19,998 bases of DNA from an uncultured Bacilli bacterium (GTDB lineage: Bacteria > Bacillota_I > Bacilli_A > RF39 > UBA660): positions 1 through 19,998 of the forward strand of contig CANRLB010000010.1 in NCBI GenBank assembly GCA_947631365.1, given 5' to 3'. This document shows positions 1 to 7,251 of this stretch, in pieces. Each line of letters starts with the position of its first letter. The first letter of the stretch is position 1. Made by a program: the position numbers and the translations under genes. The notes below the pieces were generated by a model, which worked only from the letters and a program-made list of their open reading frames with translations, was not told the DNA's origin and ran no database searches.

Positions 1-722
1 TTTATTCCTGCTTCTTTAGCTAATTCTTTTCCTCTTTTGATAAGCCACTTTTGTTCATCTTCATATGATACTAATCTTGTTATTGTTCCATCTTCATTTA
101 ATTCAAACACTTTATCAATCGTCTCCTTTACTATAACCTCATGACAATTCTCTCTTATTTTCTCTAACTCTTCTTCATTGGCACTTAAAGTGACAAAATA
201 TATTTTTTCTTCATTTCCTTTGATAACTTCATCATACCACTTCTCTTTATACTTAGCAAGATTCACATTGATTATCTTAAAGTCTTCATAGTATATCTCT
301 TTTTTCGTTTTATTATATAATACTATTTCTTCTTGTTCATAATAACTCTCATCTTCAAAATTTAAATTTATTTGAAGAACTTTCTTACTTATCTTTCCAC
401 CTCGCAGAAATCTTTGTGAAAATGCTGTTGTATAATAAGCTAAGTTTCTTTCTTTTATGGCATCATCAAAGTTTATATTTACTTCCAGATTTATTAAGCC
501 ACTTCTTATAGTATTAGCTAAGATATCTAATACTTGTACTTTTCCCTTAACATTAAAGATGGGTAGTTCACTTACTTCTAATCTTACTATTTTTATTTCT
601 TCTTTTAAGATATCTTCTAATAAATTATTTAAAAAACAATAATTATTTTTTTCATCTAAAAGAACTGTTTTAAAAACACGGTCGATTTTGAGAGAATAGA
701 ATTTTCTTTTTACTTTAGTCAT
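1..722 (-). CDS. PD-(D/E)XK nuclease / Rpn-like transposase-family protein, partial (C-terminus off the left edge)
   Basis: This reading frame is open from an ATG at 722-720 to the window edge, giving 240 visible residues. AAAGGAG lies 7 nt upstream of the ATG, so the start is well supported. The protein opens with a basic segment and LKIDRVFKTVL, then a helix (residues 28-40), and then the nuclease core: D66 in QVLDILA and E80-V81-N82 in LINLEVNI. This is the layout of the Rpn/PDDEXK_2 family (recombination-promoting nucleases, often labelled putative transposase), where the core is usually D...E-x-Q; here N replaces Q. The visible end (DEQKWLIKRGKELAKEAGI) resembles the start of the family's variable C-terminal tail. 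Such proteins cut DNA and are typically multicopy and horizontally spread. No terminal inverted repeats are visible on the side that can be seen. Family membership is by recognition; whether this copy is active is unknown. Confidence 0.78.
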   Translation of the reverse strand, partial: MTKVKRKFYSLKIDRVFKTVLLDEKNNYCFLNNLLEDILKEEIKIVRLEVSELPIFNVKGKVQVLDILANTIRSGLINLEVNINFDDAIKERNLAYYTTAFSQRFLRGGKISKKVLQINLNFEDESYYEQEEIVLYNKTKKEIYYEDFKIINVNLAKYKEKWYDEVIKGNEEKIYFVTLSANEEELEKIRENCHEVIVKETIDKVFELNEDGTITRLVSYEDEQKWLIKRGKELAKEAGI

Positions 723-816
723 TTTTTTCTCCTTTCTAGAAGAGTATCTTTTTCACCCTTCACTATTTATTTACGCTTTTTTTCTTTAATTTCCTTTTTA
801 TTTACTAAAATTTAGC

Positions 817-849
817 AAAAAAAAGAGAAATTATTATCTTAATCTCTCT
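817..849 (-). terminator. Intrinsic terminator ending the murG-murB-ftsQ-queH operon
   Basis: On the minus strand, arms at 849-841 and 832-824 form a 9-bp stem (AGAGAGATT / AATTTCTCT) with an 8-nt loop, followed by about 7 U (823-817). The only non-Watson-Crick pair is a U·G wobble on the minus-strand RNA, which would be an A·C mismatch on the plus strand, so the hairpin is oriented for minus transcription. It overlaps the queH stop codon at 841-839. Confidence 0.8.
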
Positions 850-1438
850 TACTAAACAAACAACCACAGTAATCTTGCCGGTATAAATCATATTCTTTAG
901 ATAATTGAATTGATTTTTTATAACCATCTTTTTTCTTAAAATCACTATATAACCATTTTATATTATATTCTTTTGCTAGCATTTCCCCAATCGCATTTAA
1001 GACTTGAGCATTTTTGTAAGGACTAACTGTTAAAGTCGTTCCAAAGTATTCATATTCTAACTCTTTAGCTAACTTAGCACATTTTTCTAATCTTAATTCA
1101 TAACATAAATGACAACGATTACCACCTTCTAAATCATTTTCAAATCCCTTTACTTTTTCATGATATTTACTATTTTCGTATTCACTATCTAAGAAATCTA
1201 AAGATTTAATATTAAGTTCTTTTATTAGTTTTAATTGAACACTTTTTCTTTTTTCATACTCTTCTTTTGGTTCAATATTAGGATTATAATAGAGAATTGT
1301 TATATCAAAATAATCTTTTAAATAGGTTATTACATATGATGAACAAGGCCCACAACAACTATGAAGTAATAACTTTGGTTTATAATTTAAATTACTTATA
1401 ATGCTATCTAAAACTTTATCATAATTAATTTTATCCAT
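839..1438 (-). CDS. queH: Epoxyqueuosine reductase QueH
   Basis: QueH is the non-orthologous replacement of QueG. It reduces epoxyqueuosine to queuosine at position 34 of tRNAs with GUN anticodons, using an iron-sulfur cluster. All family cysteine motifs are present: C28-C29-G-P-C32 in LLLHSCCGPCSS near the N-terminus, C109-x-x-C112 (RCHLCYELRL), and C191-G-C193 (DYCGC) close to the end. The length of 199 residues is normal. I chose ATG 1438-1436 over an upstream start in the same frame because the family begins just before the CCGPC motif, and because this ATG overlaps the ftsQ stop by 8 nt, with GGAG a few bases upstream. It is the last gene of the murG operon, and its stop lies in the terminator hairpin. 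No other queuosine gene is in the window, so the organism may salvage or make Q elsewhere. Confidence 0.93.
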   Translation of the reverse strand: MDKINYDKVLDSIISNLNYKPKLLLHSCCGPCSSYVITYLKDYFDITILYYNPNIEPKEEYEKRKSVQLKLIKELNIKSLDFLDSEYENSKYHEKVKGFENDLEGGNRCHLCYELRLEKCAKLAKELEYEYFGTTLTVSPYKNAQVLNAIGEMLAKEYNIKWLYSDFKKKDGYKKSIQLSKEYDLYRQDYCGCLFSKRD

Positions 1439-2174
1439 TATCTCCACTTCCACTACAATCATTAAAGTGATTATTTTCACTACTACTATCTAAATAAAGG
1501 CATCCTTTTATATTACCATTTTTACTTTTAATCCCTTCATATATTTCTAAATAATCATTAAATTTTTCAATATTAACGGTATTAATATAAACAACATTTC
1601 CATCATTCATTAATAATTTAAATCTTTTGTCATCAACTATTTTTTCACCTACTTTTGATGGATCATAAGCTATTTCACTAACACTTGCTAAAATATTTTT
1701 CTTTATTCGAGCTAATTTATTTATAAATTCTTCATAAATTTCTTTAGGAACATTATTAGTTAATATAGGAATACCTAAATAGGCATTAGAAAAATCAGAA
1801 GCCATAATTTCTTTACCACTAGATAAAACTAAAGTTTTAGTTAACATATTATAAAATAAAACTTTATCTTCAACCACTTCAATTACAATTTTTCCCAAAT
1901 AATTTTTAGAAATTTTTGCATCACTTATAAGTTCTAGTTTTAATAACTTATCTTTAACATTCTTTTTATTTATTTTAAAAATACTTTGATTACTTATATC
2001 TAGATAATCAATTAGATAATTATCTTTTAAATAATTATTGCCTTTAATTTCAATCTTATTTACAGGTTTACTTATAAAAGTATAAATTAATGTTCCAAAT
2101 AAGTAAATTAAAAGCAACATTACAATAATTACTTTTATTCTTATTTTTCTTTTTTTCTTCTTTTCTTTTTGCAT
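1431..2174 (-). CDS. ftsQ: Cell-division protein FtsQ/DivIB
   Basis: This is a bitopic division protein of 247 residues. A very basic cytoplasmic tail (residues 1-12, mostly Lys and Arg) leads into one membrane segment (about 13-34). A POTRA-type domain follows (about 36-105, starting KPVNKIEIKGNNYL), and then the extracellular beta domain. FtsQ/DivIB recruits or stabilises FtsL/DivIC and FtsW/FtsI at the septum. Sequence in this family is poorly conserved, so the call rests on architecture plus position directly after murG and murB, the classical dcw order. The start follows the murB stop by 1 nt with only a weak ribosome site (GTGGGAT), which implies translational coupling. The C-terminus ends in a short Ser/Gly/Asn/Asp tail. 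Its stop overlaps queH, where ftsA and ftsZ would often be found in other Bacillota. Confidence 0.85.
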   Translation of the reverse strand: MQKEKKKKRKIRIKVIIVMLLLIYLFGTLIYTFISKPVNKIEIKGNNYLKDNYLIDYLDISNQSIFKINKKNVKDKLLKLELISDAKISKNYLGKIVIEVVEDKVLFYNMLTKTLVLSSGKEIMASDFSNAYLGIPILTNNVPKEIYEEFINKLARIKKNILASVSEIAYDPSKVGEKIVDDKRFKLLMNDGNVVYINTVNIEKFNDYLEIYEGIKSKNGNIKGCLYLDSSSENNHFNDCSGSGDNG

Positions 2175-2175
2175 T

Positions 2176-3048
2176 TTAATCCCACTCTATTATTATTTGT
2201 TCTAATTTTAATTCTATTTTATATTCATTATATACTTTATCTTTAATTATCTCAATCAATTTTTTTACATCTTTACTTGTCATATTGCCAACATTGACAA
2301 TAAAATTAGCATGTTCTTCTGATACTTTAGCATCTCCCACGGTATATCCTTTTAACCCAACACTTTCAATTAATCGGCCCGCATAATCTCCTTCGGGATT
2401 TTTAAAAACACTACCAGCATTTTTATAAAAAAGAGGTAATTTTTTTCTTTTTTCCGTTATATCGGCCACTACTACTTGCATTTCTTCTTTCTTTCCCTTA
2501 GGAAACTTAAAAGTACATTTTAAAATAACATCATCATTTTCTTTAAACGATGTATGACGATATAAAATATTAATATCTTCTTTTTTTAAAGAAACAATCT
2601 TATCATTTTTTAAAACTAAAACCTCTTCTACATAATCATAAATAGTATGATTATAAGCTCCCGCATTTCCATATAAAGCACCACCTAAAGTCCCAGGAAT
2701 ACCAAATAAATATTCTAAGCCACTTAAATTATGATTAATAACTTCTTTTACTAAAGCTCCTAAAAGGACACCAGATTCTGCTATTACAAGATTATCATTG
2801 AAATCTATTTTATTTAAACACTCTAAACTAATAATATAACCATTAAAAGTGCTATCTGGTAATATAACATTTGATCCTTTACCTAAAATATAATATTTTA
2901 TTTTATTTTCTTTTAAATAACTAATTAAATTTTTGACATCTTCAACACTTTCTGGTTTAGCTAAATATTTTGTCTTAGTTTTTATTCCATAAGTATTATA
3001 ATTATCTAACGGAAAATCTTCTAATATTGTAAAATTCCAATTAGGCAT
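2176..3048 (-). CDS. murB: UDP-N-acetylenolpyruvoylglucosamine reductase MurB
   Basis: MurB is the FAD/NADPH enzyme that makes UDP-N-acetylmuramate from the enolpyruvyl intermediate, the second committed step of peptidoglycan synthesis, in the cytoplasm. In order it shows an FAD-binding GKGSNVI (57-63), GIPGTLGGALYGNAGAYN (116-133), YRHTSF with the substrate/FAD Arg (R164), NAGSVFKNP with the catalytic Ser (S213), and SEEHANFIVN with the catalytic Glu (244/245). With 290 residues it fits the shorter Gram-positive type II form. A TTG nine bases upstream is in frame but lies 1 nt from the Shine-Dalgarno. ATG 3048-3046 sits 10 nt from AAAGGAG (3065-3059) and is the better start. The start overlaps the murG stop by 8 nt. 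Confidence 0.96.
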   Translation of the reverse strand: MPNWNFTILEDFPLDNYNTYGIKTKTKYLAKPESVEDVKNLISYLKENKIKYYILGKGSNVILPDSTFNGYIISLECLNKIDFNDNLVIAESGVLLGALVKEVINHNLSGLEYLFGIPGTLGGALYGNAGAYNHTIYDYVEEVLVLKNDKIVSLKKEDINILYRHTSFKENDDVILKCTFKFPKGKKEEMQVVVADITEKRKKLPLFYKNAGSVFKNPEGDYAGRLIESVGLKGYTVGDAKVSEEHANFIVNVGNMTSKDVKKLIEIIKDKVYNEYKIELKLEQIIIEWD

Positions 3049-4123
3049 TCTTAACAATCTCCTTTATTTCATTATATATGTTAGTACTAGCATCAATTAA
3101 TTTTTCCATCTTTAAAGCATTTTTTAAATTTTTATATTCTTGATCATTTTTAAGTAACGATTTAACTTGTTCATATAATTTTTGACTATCTAAATCATTT
3201 TCAGGAATCATTATCGCAAGCCCTCTATCACTTAACTCTTTTGCATTATAATATTGATGATTATTAGCGACATTAGGACTTGGGATTAAAATGGCTGGAC
3301 AAAAAGATGCTAAAAGTTCACAAATAGTCCCAGCTCCCGCTCTAGAAATTACTAAATCACAAGATTTAAATAAAGAAGCTAAATTATCTAAATAAGGTAA
3401 AATTTTAATATTTTTAGCAAATTTATTTTTTATCATTTCTTCGTAATTATTATTACCAGTTATAAATAAAATTTCATAATCTTCTTTTCCACTCAAAATT
3501 AAAAATTCTTTTAATTTTTCATTTAAAGCACTACTACCTAAAGAACCACTTGTAATTAAAACCAATTTTTTATCTTTAGATAAACCCAAAGATTCCTTAT
3601 TCATTGGTTTTAAATTTTTAACATTATCACCAGAAGGATTGCCTGTATATACAGAATTAACTTTATTGTTAAAATATTTTTCACTACTTTTAAAAGAAGT
3701 GAAAACAGCATCAACACCAAGACTTAAAAATTTATTAGTTTTACCAGGAATACTATTTTGTTCATGAATAACACATTTAATTTTTGCTTTTTTAGCGGCC
3801 ATTATAACAGGAAGAGTGACATATCCACCTACTCCGACAACAATATCCGGTTTAAATTCCTCCATAATTTTTAAACAGTCGTTAAAAGCTTTAATTAAAA
3901 GGGCAACATTTTTAAAATCTTTAAATATATTCTTAGAAAGCCCATATATCTTAATTGCTTTATAAGGAATATTATAAGATGGAACTATTTTATTTTCCAT
4001 TCTATTATGGGTACCAATATATAAAACTTCAAAATTTGGATCTTTTTCTTGAAATTTTTTTACAATCGCTAAGGCTGGATATATATGTCCACCTGTTCCA
4101 CCGGCAGCAATAATCATTCTCAT
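3041..4123 (-). CDS. murG: UDP-N-acetylglucosamine:lipid I transferase MurG
   Basis: MurG transfers GlcNAc from UDP-GlcNAc to lipid I, making lipid II on the inner face of the membrane. It is 360 residues long and a GT-B glycosyltransferase. It shows GGTGGHIYP (8-16, with H13), GVGGYVTLPV near 97-106, HEQNSIPGKTNK (120-131), SGSLGSSALN (192-201, a variant of the usual GGSQGA), SRAGAGTICE (260-269) and a nucleotide-binding NNHQYYNA (287-294). The likely start is ATG 4123-4121, 11 nt after AAGGG; a second ATG two codons on is possible. It is the first gene of the operon, divergent from the Fic gene across a 159-bp gap. The following genes (murB, ftsQ) act in the same wall-synthesis and division programme. 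Confidence 0.96.
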   Translation of the reverse strand: MRMIIAAGGTGGHIYPALAIVKKFQEKDPNFEVLYIGTHNRMENKIVPSYNIPYKAIKIYGLSKNIFKDFKNVALLIKAFNDCLKIMEEFKPDIVVGVGGYVTLPVIMAAKKAKIKCVIHEQNSIPGKTNKFLSLGVDAVFTSFKSSEKYFNNKVNSVYTGNPSGDNVKNLKPMNKESLGLSKDKKLVLITSGSLGSSALNEKLKEFLILSGKEDYEILFITGNNNYEEMIKNKFAKNIKILPYLDNLASLFKSCDLVISRAGAGTICELLASFCPAILIPSPNVANNHQYYNAKELSDRGLAIMIPENDLDSQKLYEQVKSLLKNDQEYKNLKNALKMEKLIDASTNIYNEIKEIVKNA

Positions 4124-4190
4124 ATTATTTCATTCCCTTCATTTTATATAACTTTTTTATGTTTTTCCCTAAGACTAATCACCTAAAATA

Positions 4191-4219
4191 ATTATATAAT
4201 AAAATCGTTAAAAAAAGTA
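4191..4219 (-). promoter_or_regulatory. Possible promoter of the murG operon
   Basis: On the minus strand a perfect TATAAT lies at 4196-4191, about 70 nt before murG. The hexamer 17 nt upstream is TACTTT, a poor match to TTGACA. This is the best -10 in the murG/Fic gap but rests on that box alone in an AT-rich sequence. Confidence 0.35.
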
Positions 4220-4226
4220 GTTTTTC

Positions 4227-4255
4227 TTTACAATTTACCTTTCTTTGGCTATAAT
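4227..4255 (+). promoter_or_regulatory. Sigma-A promoter of the Fic gene
   Basis: TTTACA (4227-4232), a 17-nt spacer and TATAAT (4250-4255). The predicted start of transcription near 4262 gives a leader of about 20 nt that carries AAGGAGG (from about 4270 to 4276), 6 nt before the Fic ATG. Only one -35 base departs from consensus. Confidence 0.8.
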
Positions 4256-4282
4256 AAGTCCGAACCAAAAAGGAGGATTTTT

Positions 4283-5410
4283 ATGATTAGTTTGCCTTTG
4301 ACCTTTGAAAATGGTCGTCATTTTCATTTAGGAGATATATATTTAAATAAAACAAGAGATGAATTAGAAGAATTTTTACAAAATAAAAAGCATTTAATTA
4401 CTAAAGAATTTGCGACAGATGTAATGTTTTCTCATGAATTAAAAGCCAATAATTTAATCGAAGGCTATACTGATGATTTAATTACAGTTGAAGAAATAAT
4501 TAATCGGCATTATTCAAAAATAAGCAAAGATCAATTAAGAAGGGTTTTAAATTTATATCAAGGCTATAATTTTATTTTAAAAGAAAAAGAAATTAATAAA
4601 GAAACTTTAAAAAAATTATATGATATTTTGTCAAAAGATTTATTGAGTTCCTATGAAGAAAAAAATATGGGGGAATATTATCGGACTAAAAAAGTATATA
4701 TATTAGTAAATGGCATTTTAAGTAAAACTCCCTGTGAGGGGATTGAAGATTTAAGAATAGAAGAATTTATGAATAAATATTTTGATTTTTTACATAATTA
4801 TCAATTTGGAACAACTAAAACAGATGAATATATTAAAAGCCAAATTCTCCATTTATATTTCGTATATATTCATCCTTATTTTGATGTTAATGGTAGAACT
4901 AGCCGAACTCTTTCTATGTGGTATTTACTTAATAAAAAAGCTTATGCTTATATAATATTTAATCGAGGTATAGCTTTTAAAGGAACTAAATATGATAAAA
5001 AAATTTTAGAAGCTATTCAAAATGCTGATATGACAAAATTTATTCTGTTTATGCTTGATACTGTTAAAGAAGAATTAGAAAAAGAATATATTATGGAAGC
5101 CATTGCAAATAGTATTCCTTATAAATTAACAAGTCTTGATTATCAAACTCTTTTATATATGCTTTCAATGAATGGCAATTTAACAGTTAAGGATTTTGTC
5201 GTTATGTATAACAGATTTAACGATAAAAAAAGAATTAAAGATATATATGAAACCATGATAGATCCTTTAATAAATAAAAAAATATTACAAATTGCTGGGA
5301 CTACATCAAAATACATGTTTGATGATTTAAAAAATGAAGTCTTAACTTTCAATCCTCAGGTTATGAATTATGACAAAGGAGAAATTAGAAGATTAACTAA
5401 ATATAATTAA
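4283..5410 (+). CDS. Fic-domain protein (predicted AMPylase), self-inhibited class
   Basis: This 375-residue protein carries the Fic catalytic loop HPYFDVNGRTSR at 197-208, with catalytic H197, acidic D201, and N203-G-R-T-x-R208 for ATP phosphates. The usual HPFxDGNGRxxR has Gly where this has V202. Near the N-terminus, ANNLIEGY (55-62) matches the class II inhibitory helix pattern, with E60 as the Glu expected to block ATP in cis, so no separate antitoxin is needed. The region after about residue 275 is probably a winged-helix segment, common in this subfamily. Fic proteins transfer AMP (or another nucleotide group) to hydroxyls on target proteins; the target here cannot be read from sequence. 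The gene stands alone with its own strong promoter and ribosome site, and its last 4 nt overlap the end of the convergent GDPD gene. Confidence 0.92.
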   Translation: MISLPLTFENGRHFHLGDIYLNKTRDELEEFLQNKKHLITKEFATDVMFSHELKANNLIEGYTDDLITVEEIINRHYSKISKDQLRRVLNLYQGYNFILKEKEINKETLKKLYDILSKDLLSSYEEKNMGEYYRTKKVYILVNGILSKTPCEGIEDLRIEEFMNKYFDFLHNYQFGTTKTDEYIKSQILHLYFVYIHPYFDVNGRTSRTLSMWYLLNKKAYAYIIFNRGIAFKGTKYDKKILEAIQNADMTKFILFMLDTVKEELEKEYIMEAIANSIPYKLTSLDYQTLLYMLSMNGNLTVKDFVVMYNRFNDKKRIKDIYETMIDPLINKKILQIAGTTSKYMFDDLKNEVLTFNPQVMNYDKGEIRRLTKYN

Positions 5411-5985
5411 TTATCTGTAATATAAAATACATCTTCATATTTATGCTTTTCTAATAGACCATAAGAAAATATTTCTTTTTCTTTTAAAGTACTAATAATA
5501 TTATCATTTATTAAACTATTAAGAATAGCTACAAAATCATAATTTTTATTATCAGTTGTATTTAAAATATAATTTAAAATACCAACTTTATATGATTTAT
5601 TTACTTTATTTATTTTGTCAATTATATTATTAGAGAAACTCATAACATAAATTTTCTTTTTCTTAAAATTATTTAATAAATTTATAAATTTATTATAGGA
5701 TTTAATATTTTTAACTTCAATTAAAAATATTTTATTAGTATTTATTTTTAAAATATCTATGAGTCTAGGTATATATTTAGCTAATTCATTATAATTTAAA
5801 TTTTCAATTAAATTACCATTATATAAAGGATCATGATTAATAATAAATTCATGATCTTTAGTTTCCCTTACATCAAATTCACAACCAACATACTTATCGC
5901 TATCTAAAGCCATTTTAATAGCATCATAAGTATTTTCTTTAATTTTATCATTATGAATACCTCTATGCTTTATTAATTTTATCAA
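5407..5985 (-). CDS. Glycerophosphodiester phosphodiesterase-like protein, short
   Basis: This 192-residue protein has the GDPD active-site pattern: H7-R-G (catalytic His), ENT at 17-19, E36-x-D38 (metal), H51-D52 (second His) and E90-x-K92. GDPD enzymes hydrolyse glycerophosphodiesters to glycerol-3-phosphate and an alcohol. Typical members are about 240 residues, so the late barrel strands look shortened; no signal peptide is present. The start is almost forced to TTG (5985-5983): an in-frame TGA lies three codons upstream, and the first downstream ATG would remove HRG. AGGTGA sits 6 nt before the TTG but is buried in the 3' arm of the hairpin at 5987-6021, so translation may be restrained. 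It is convergent with Fic and overlaps it by 4 nt. Function by family is fairly sure; substrate and activity are not. Confidence 0.82.
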   Translation of the reverse strand: MIKLIKHRGIHNDKIKENTYDAIKMALDSDKYVGCEFDVRETKDHEFIINHDPLYNGNLIENLNYNELAKYIPRLIDILKINTNKIFLIEVKNIKSYNKFINLLNNFKKKKIYVMSFSNNIIDKINKVNKSYKVGILNYILNTTDNKNYDFVAILNSLINDNIISTLKEKEIFSYGLLEKHKYEDVFYITDN

Positions 5986-5986
5986 T

Positions 5987-6021
5987 AAAAATCACCTAAT
6001 AAATAATATTAGATGATTTTT
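5987..6021 (-). terminator. Terminator-like hairpin that also contains the GDPD ribosome-binding site
   Basis: Arms of 14 nt (6021-6008 and 6000-5987 on the minus strand) pair fully around a 7-nt loop, with one U·G wobble that would be a mismatch on the plus strand. The base of the stem is five A-U pairs, so the 3' arm ends in UUUUU followed by AUU. It lies 7-41 nt downstream of the stop of the 387-residue gene and fits an intrinsic terminator for it. The 3' arm carries AGGTGA, the Shine-Dalgarno of the GDPD gene. Confidence 0.72.
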
Positions 6022-6027
6022 ATTTTA

Positions 6028-7191
6028 TTATCTTTTTAAATTTAAAGATTCACTAAATTCATATTCATAATCATTAGGAATAGTCATTATTAGTTTATTA
6101 AAAGTATCATAAAAACACATTTTATTTATAGTATATTCTTCACTATCACACATAAACATATTTTGAAAATACATTTCTAATTCTTCTAGTATATCTTTTA
6201 TCTTCTCAGCTTCTTTATATGATGCATATTTATCATATATTCTTGCATAAAGAACAATTGGATTTATATTACTTAATTCATTTATTTTATTTAAAATATT
6301 TGTCATTACTTCTTTACTATAACCTAATCTTTGCATTATATTAATTACATAAAATTCTTCATCTAATGATAATTCTCTTATGGCTTTATCATGATCTAAA
6401 TCATAATAATAAGATAGCTCTTTATTTAAAGTTCTTAACTCTTTATTACTTAGTTGAAGAGTATTTAAATGTCTTTCTTTTACCGGAATAACAATAGAAT
6501 CTTTTTTCTTACTAACTAAATTATTTAAATATAATTCTAAACTTTGTAAAACATTTGCTGTAAAGCCACATACAGCAAAACCATCCATGATTATAGGAAT
6601 ATCTTCTTTTTCTATATCTGGTAATTTACTTAATAGATACTTATTTAAAATGTTATGGCCTTCTATAACAGGTTGAATATAAGCAATAGACTTTTTAGAT
6701 ACAATAGCTAATTCTCGACACATTTCTTTTTCTTTCGCCGTTAAATTAATTTCAAATGGAGAATAGATAAATCTTTTTGAAACAGCAAAATCTATTATTT
6801 CTTTTTTAGAGGCACTTTTAAAATGATATTTATTAAGTATGTCCATATTAAAATAATAATCGCACTCATTAATTTCTAATAAGCCAAACTCAATGTTTTT
6901 GGTAATAGCATATAAAACAATCTTAAATATTTCATTTAGTTTTAAAGGCTTTCTTTTTAAAGTTTCCGAAAAATCCCTAAAATTAACAAAAACTTTTCCT
7001 ACACAATCTTCATTAACAGGGTTTTTTAGCCAATTAACAAGAATTTCACTATCTTTCAATATGTCTTTGAGATCATCGATATCTTTTTTATCTAAAGCAT
7101 TATTACGTCTTGAAAGAATAAAAATATTTCTTTCTAACCTATTATTTTCTTCTTCCATTAATTTAATAAATTTTTCAACCGCTTTATTCAT
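6028..7191 (-). CDS. Uncharacterised 387-residue protein
   Basis: I do not recognise this protein. It has no signal peptide or membrane segment and reads as mostly helical and cytoplasmic, with a Lys/Glu-rich N-terminus (residues 1-50) and many short amphipathic helices. Possible landmarks are EINLTAKEKEMCREL (near 145-160), KERHLNTLQLSNKELRTLNKEL (near 240-262) and a Cys/Tyr-rich C-terminal part. No catalytic motif or zinc-site pattern stands out. The start ATG 7191-7189 follows AAGGA with suitable spacing. The gene stands alone, with a perfect-consensus promoter just upstream and a hairpin terminator just downstream, so it is probably well expressed and not coupled to its neighbours. It could be a lineage-specific protein; no function can be given. 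Confidence 0.85.
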   Translation of the reverse strand: MNKAVEKFIKLMEEENNRLERNIFILSRRNNALDKKDIDDLKDILKDSEILVNWLKNPVNEDCVGKVFVNFRDFSETLKRKPLKLNEIFKIVLYAITKNIEFGLLEINECDYYFNMDILNKYHFKSASKKEIIDFAVSKRFIYSPFEINLTAKEKEMCRELAIVSKKSIAYIQPVIEGHNILNKYLLSKLPDIEKEDIPIIMDGFAVCGFTANVLQSLELYLNNLVSKKKDSIVIPVKERHLNTLQLSNKELRTLNKELSYYYDLDHDKAIRELSLDEEFYVINIMQRLGYSKEVMTNILNKINELSNINPIVLYARIYDKYASYKEAEKIKDILEELEMYFQNMFMCDSEEYTINKMCFYDTFNKLIMTIPNDYEYEFSESLNLKR

Positions 7192-7218
7192 TATTTTTCT
7201 TCCTTTTTCAAGAAAAAT

Positions 7219-7247
7219 ATTATATTAAAATGTTTATTTTATGTCAA
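7219..7247 (-). promoter_or_regulatory. Perfect-consensus sigma-A promoter for the 387-residue gene
   Basis: On the minus strand TTGACA (7247-7242), exactly 17 nt, then TATAAT (7224-7219). Predicted transcription starts near 7212, about 20 nt before the ATG, leaving room for the AAGGA ribosome site. The -35 box begins 4 nt after the stop of the NUDIX gene. Confidence 0.88.
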
Positions 7248-7251
7248 TATT

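Noticed and set aside
723..838. Inverted repeats or a promoter for the Rpn-like gene suggesting an insertion-sequence end
   Set aside because: Only the queH terminator and A/T-rich sequence are visible; no repeat pair or credible -35/-10 set was found, and the other end is outside the window.
3046..3057. TTG start for murB at 3057
   Set aside because: It lies 1 nt from the Shine-Dalgarno; the ATG at 3048 has suitable spacing and fits the family.
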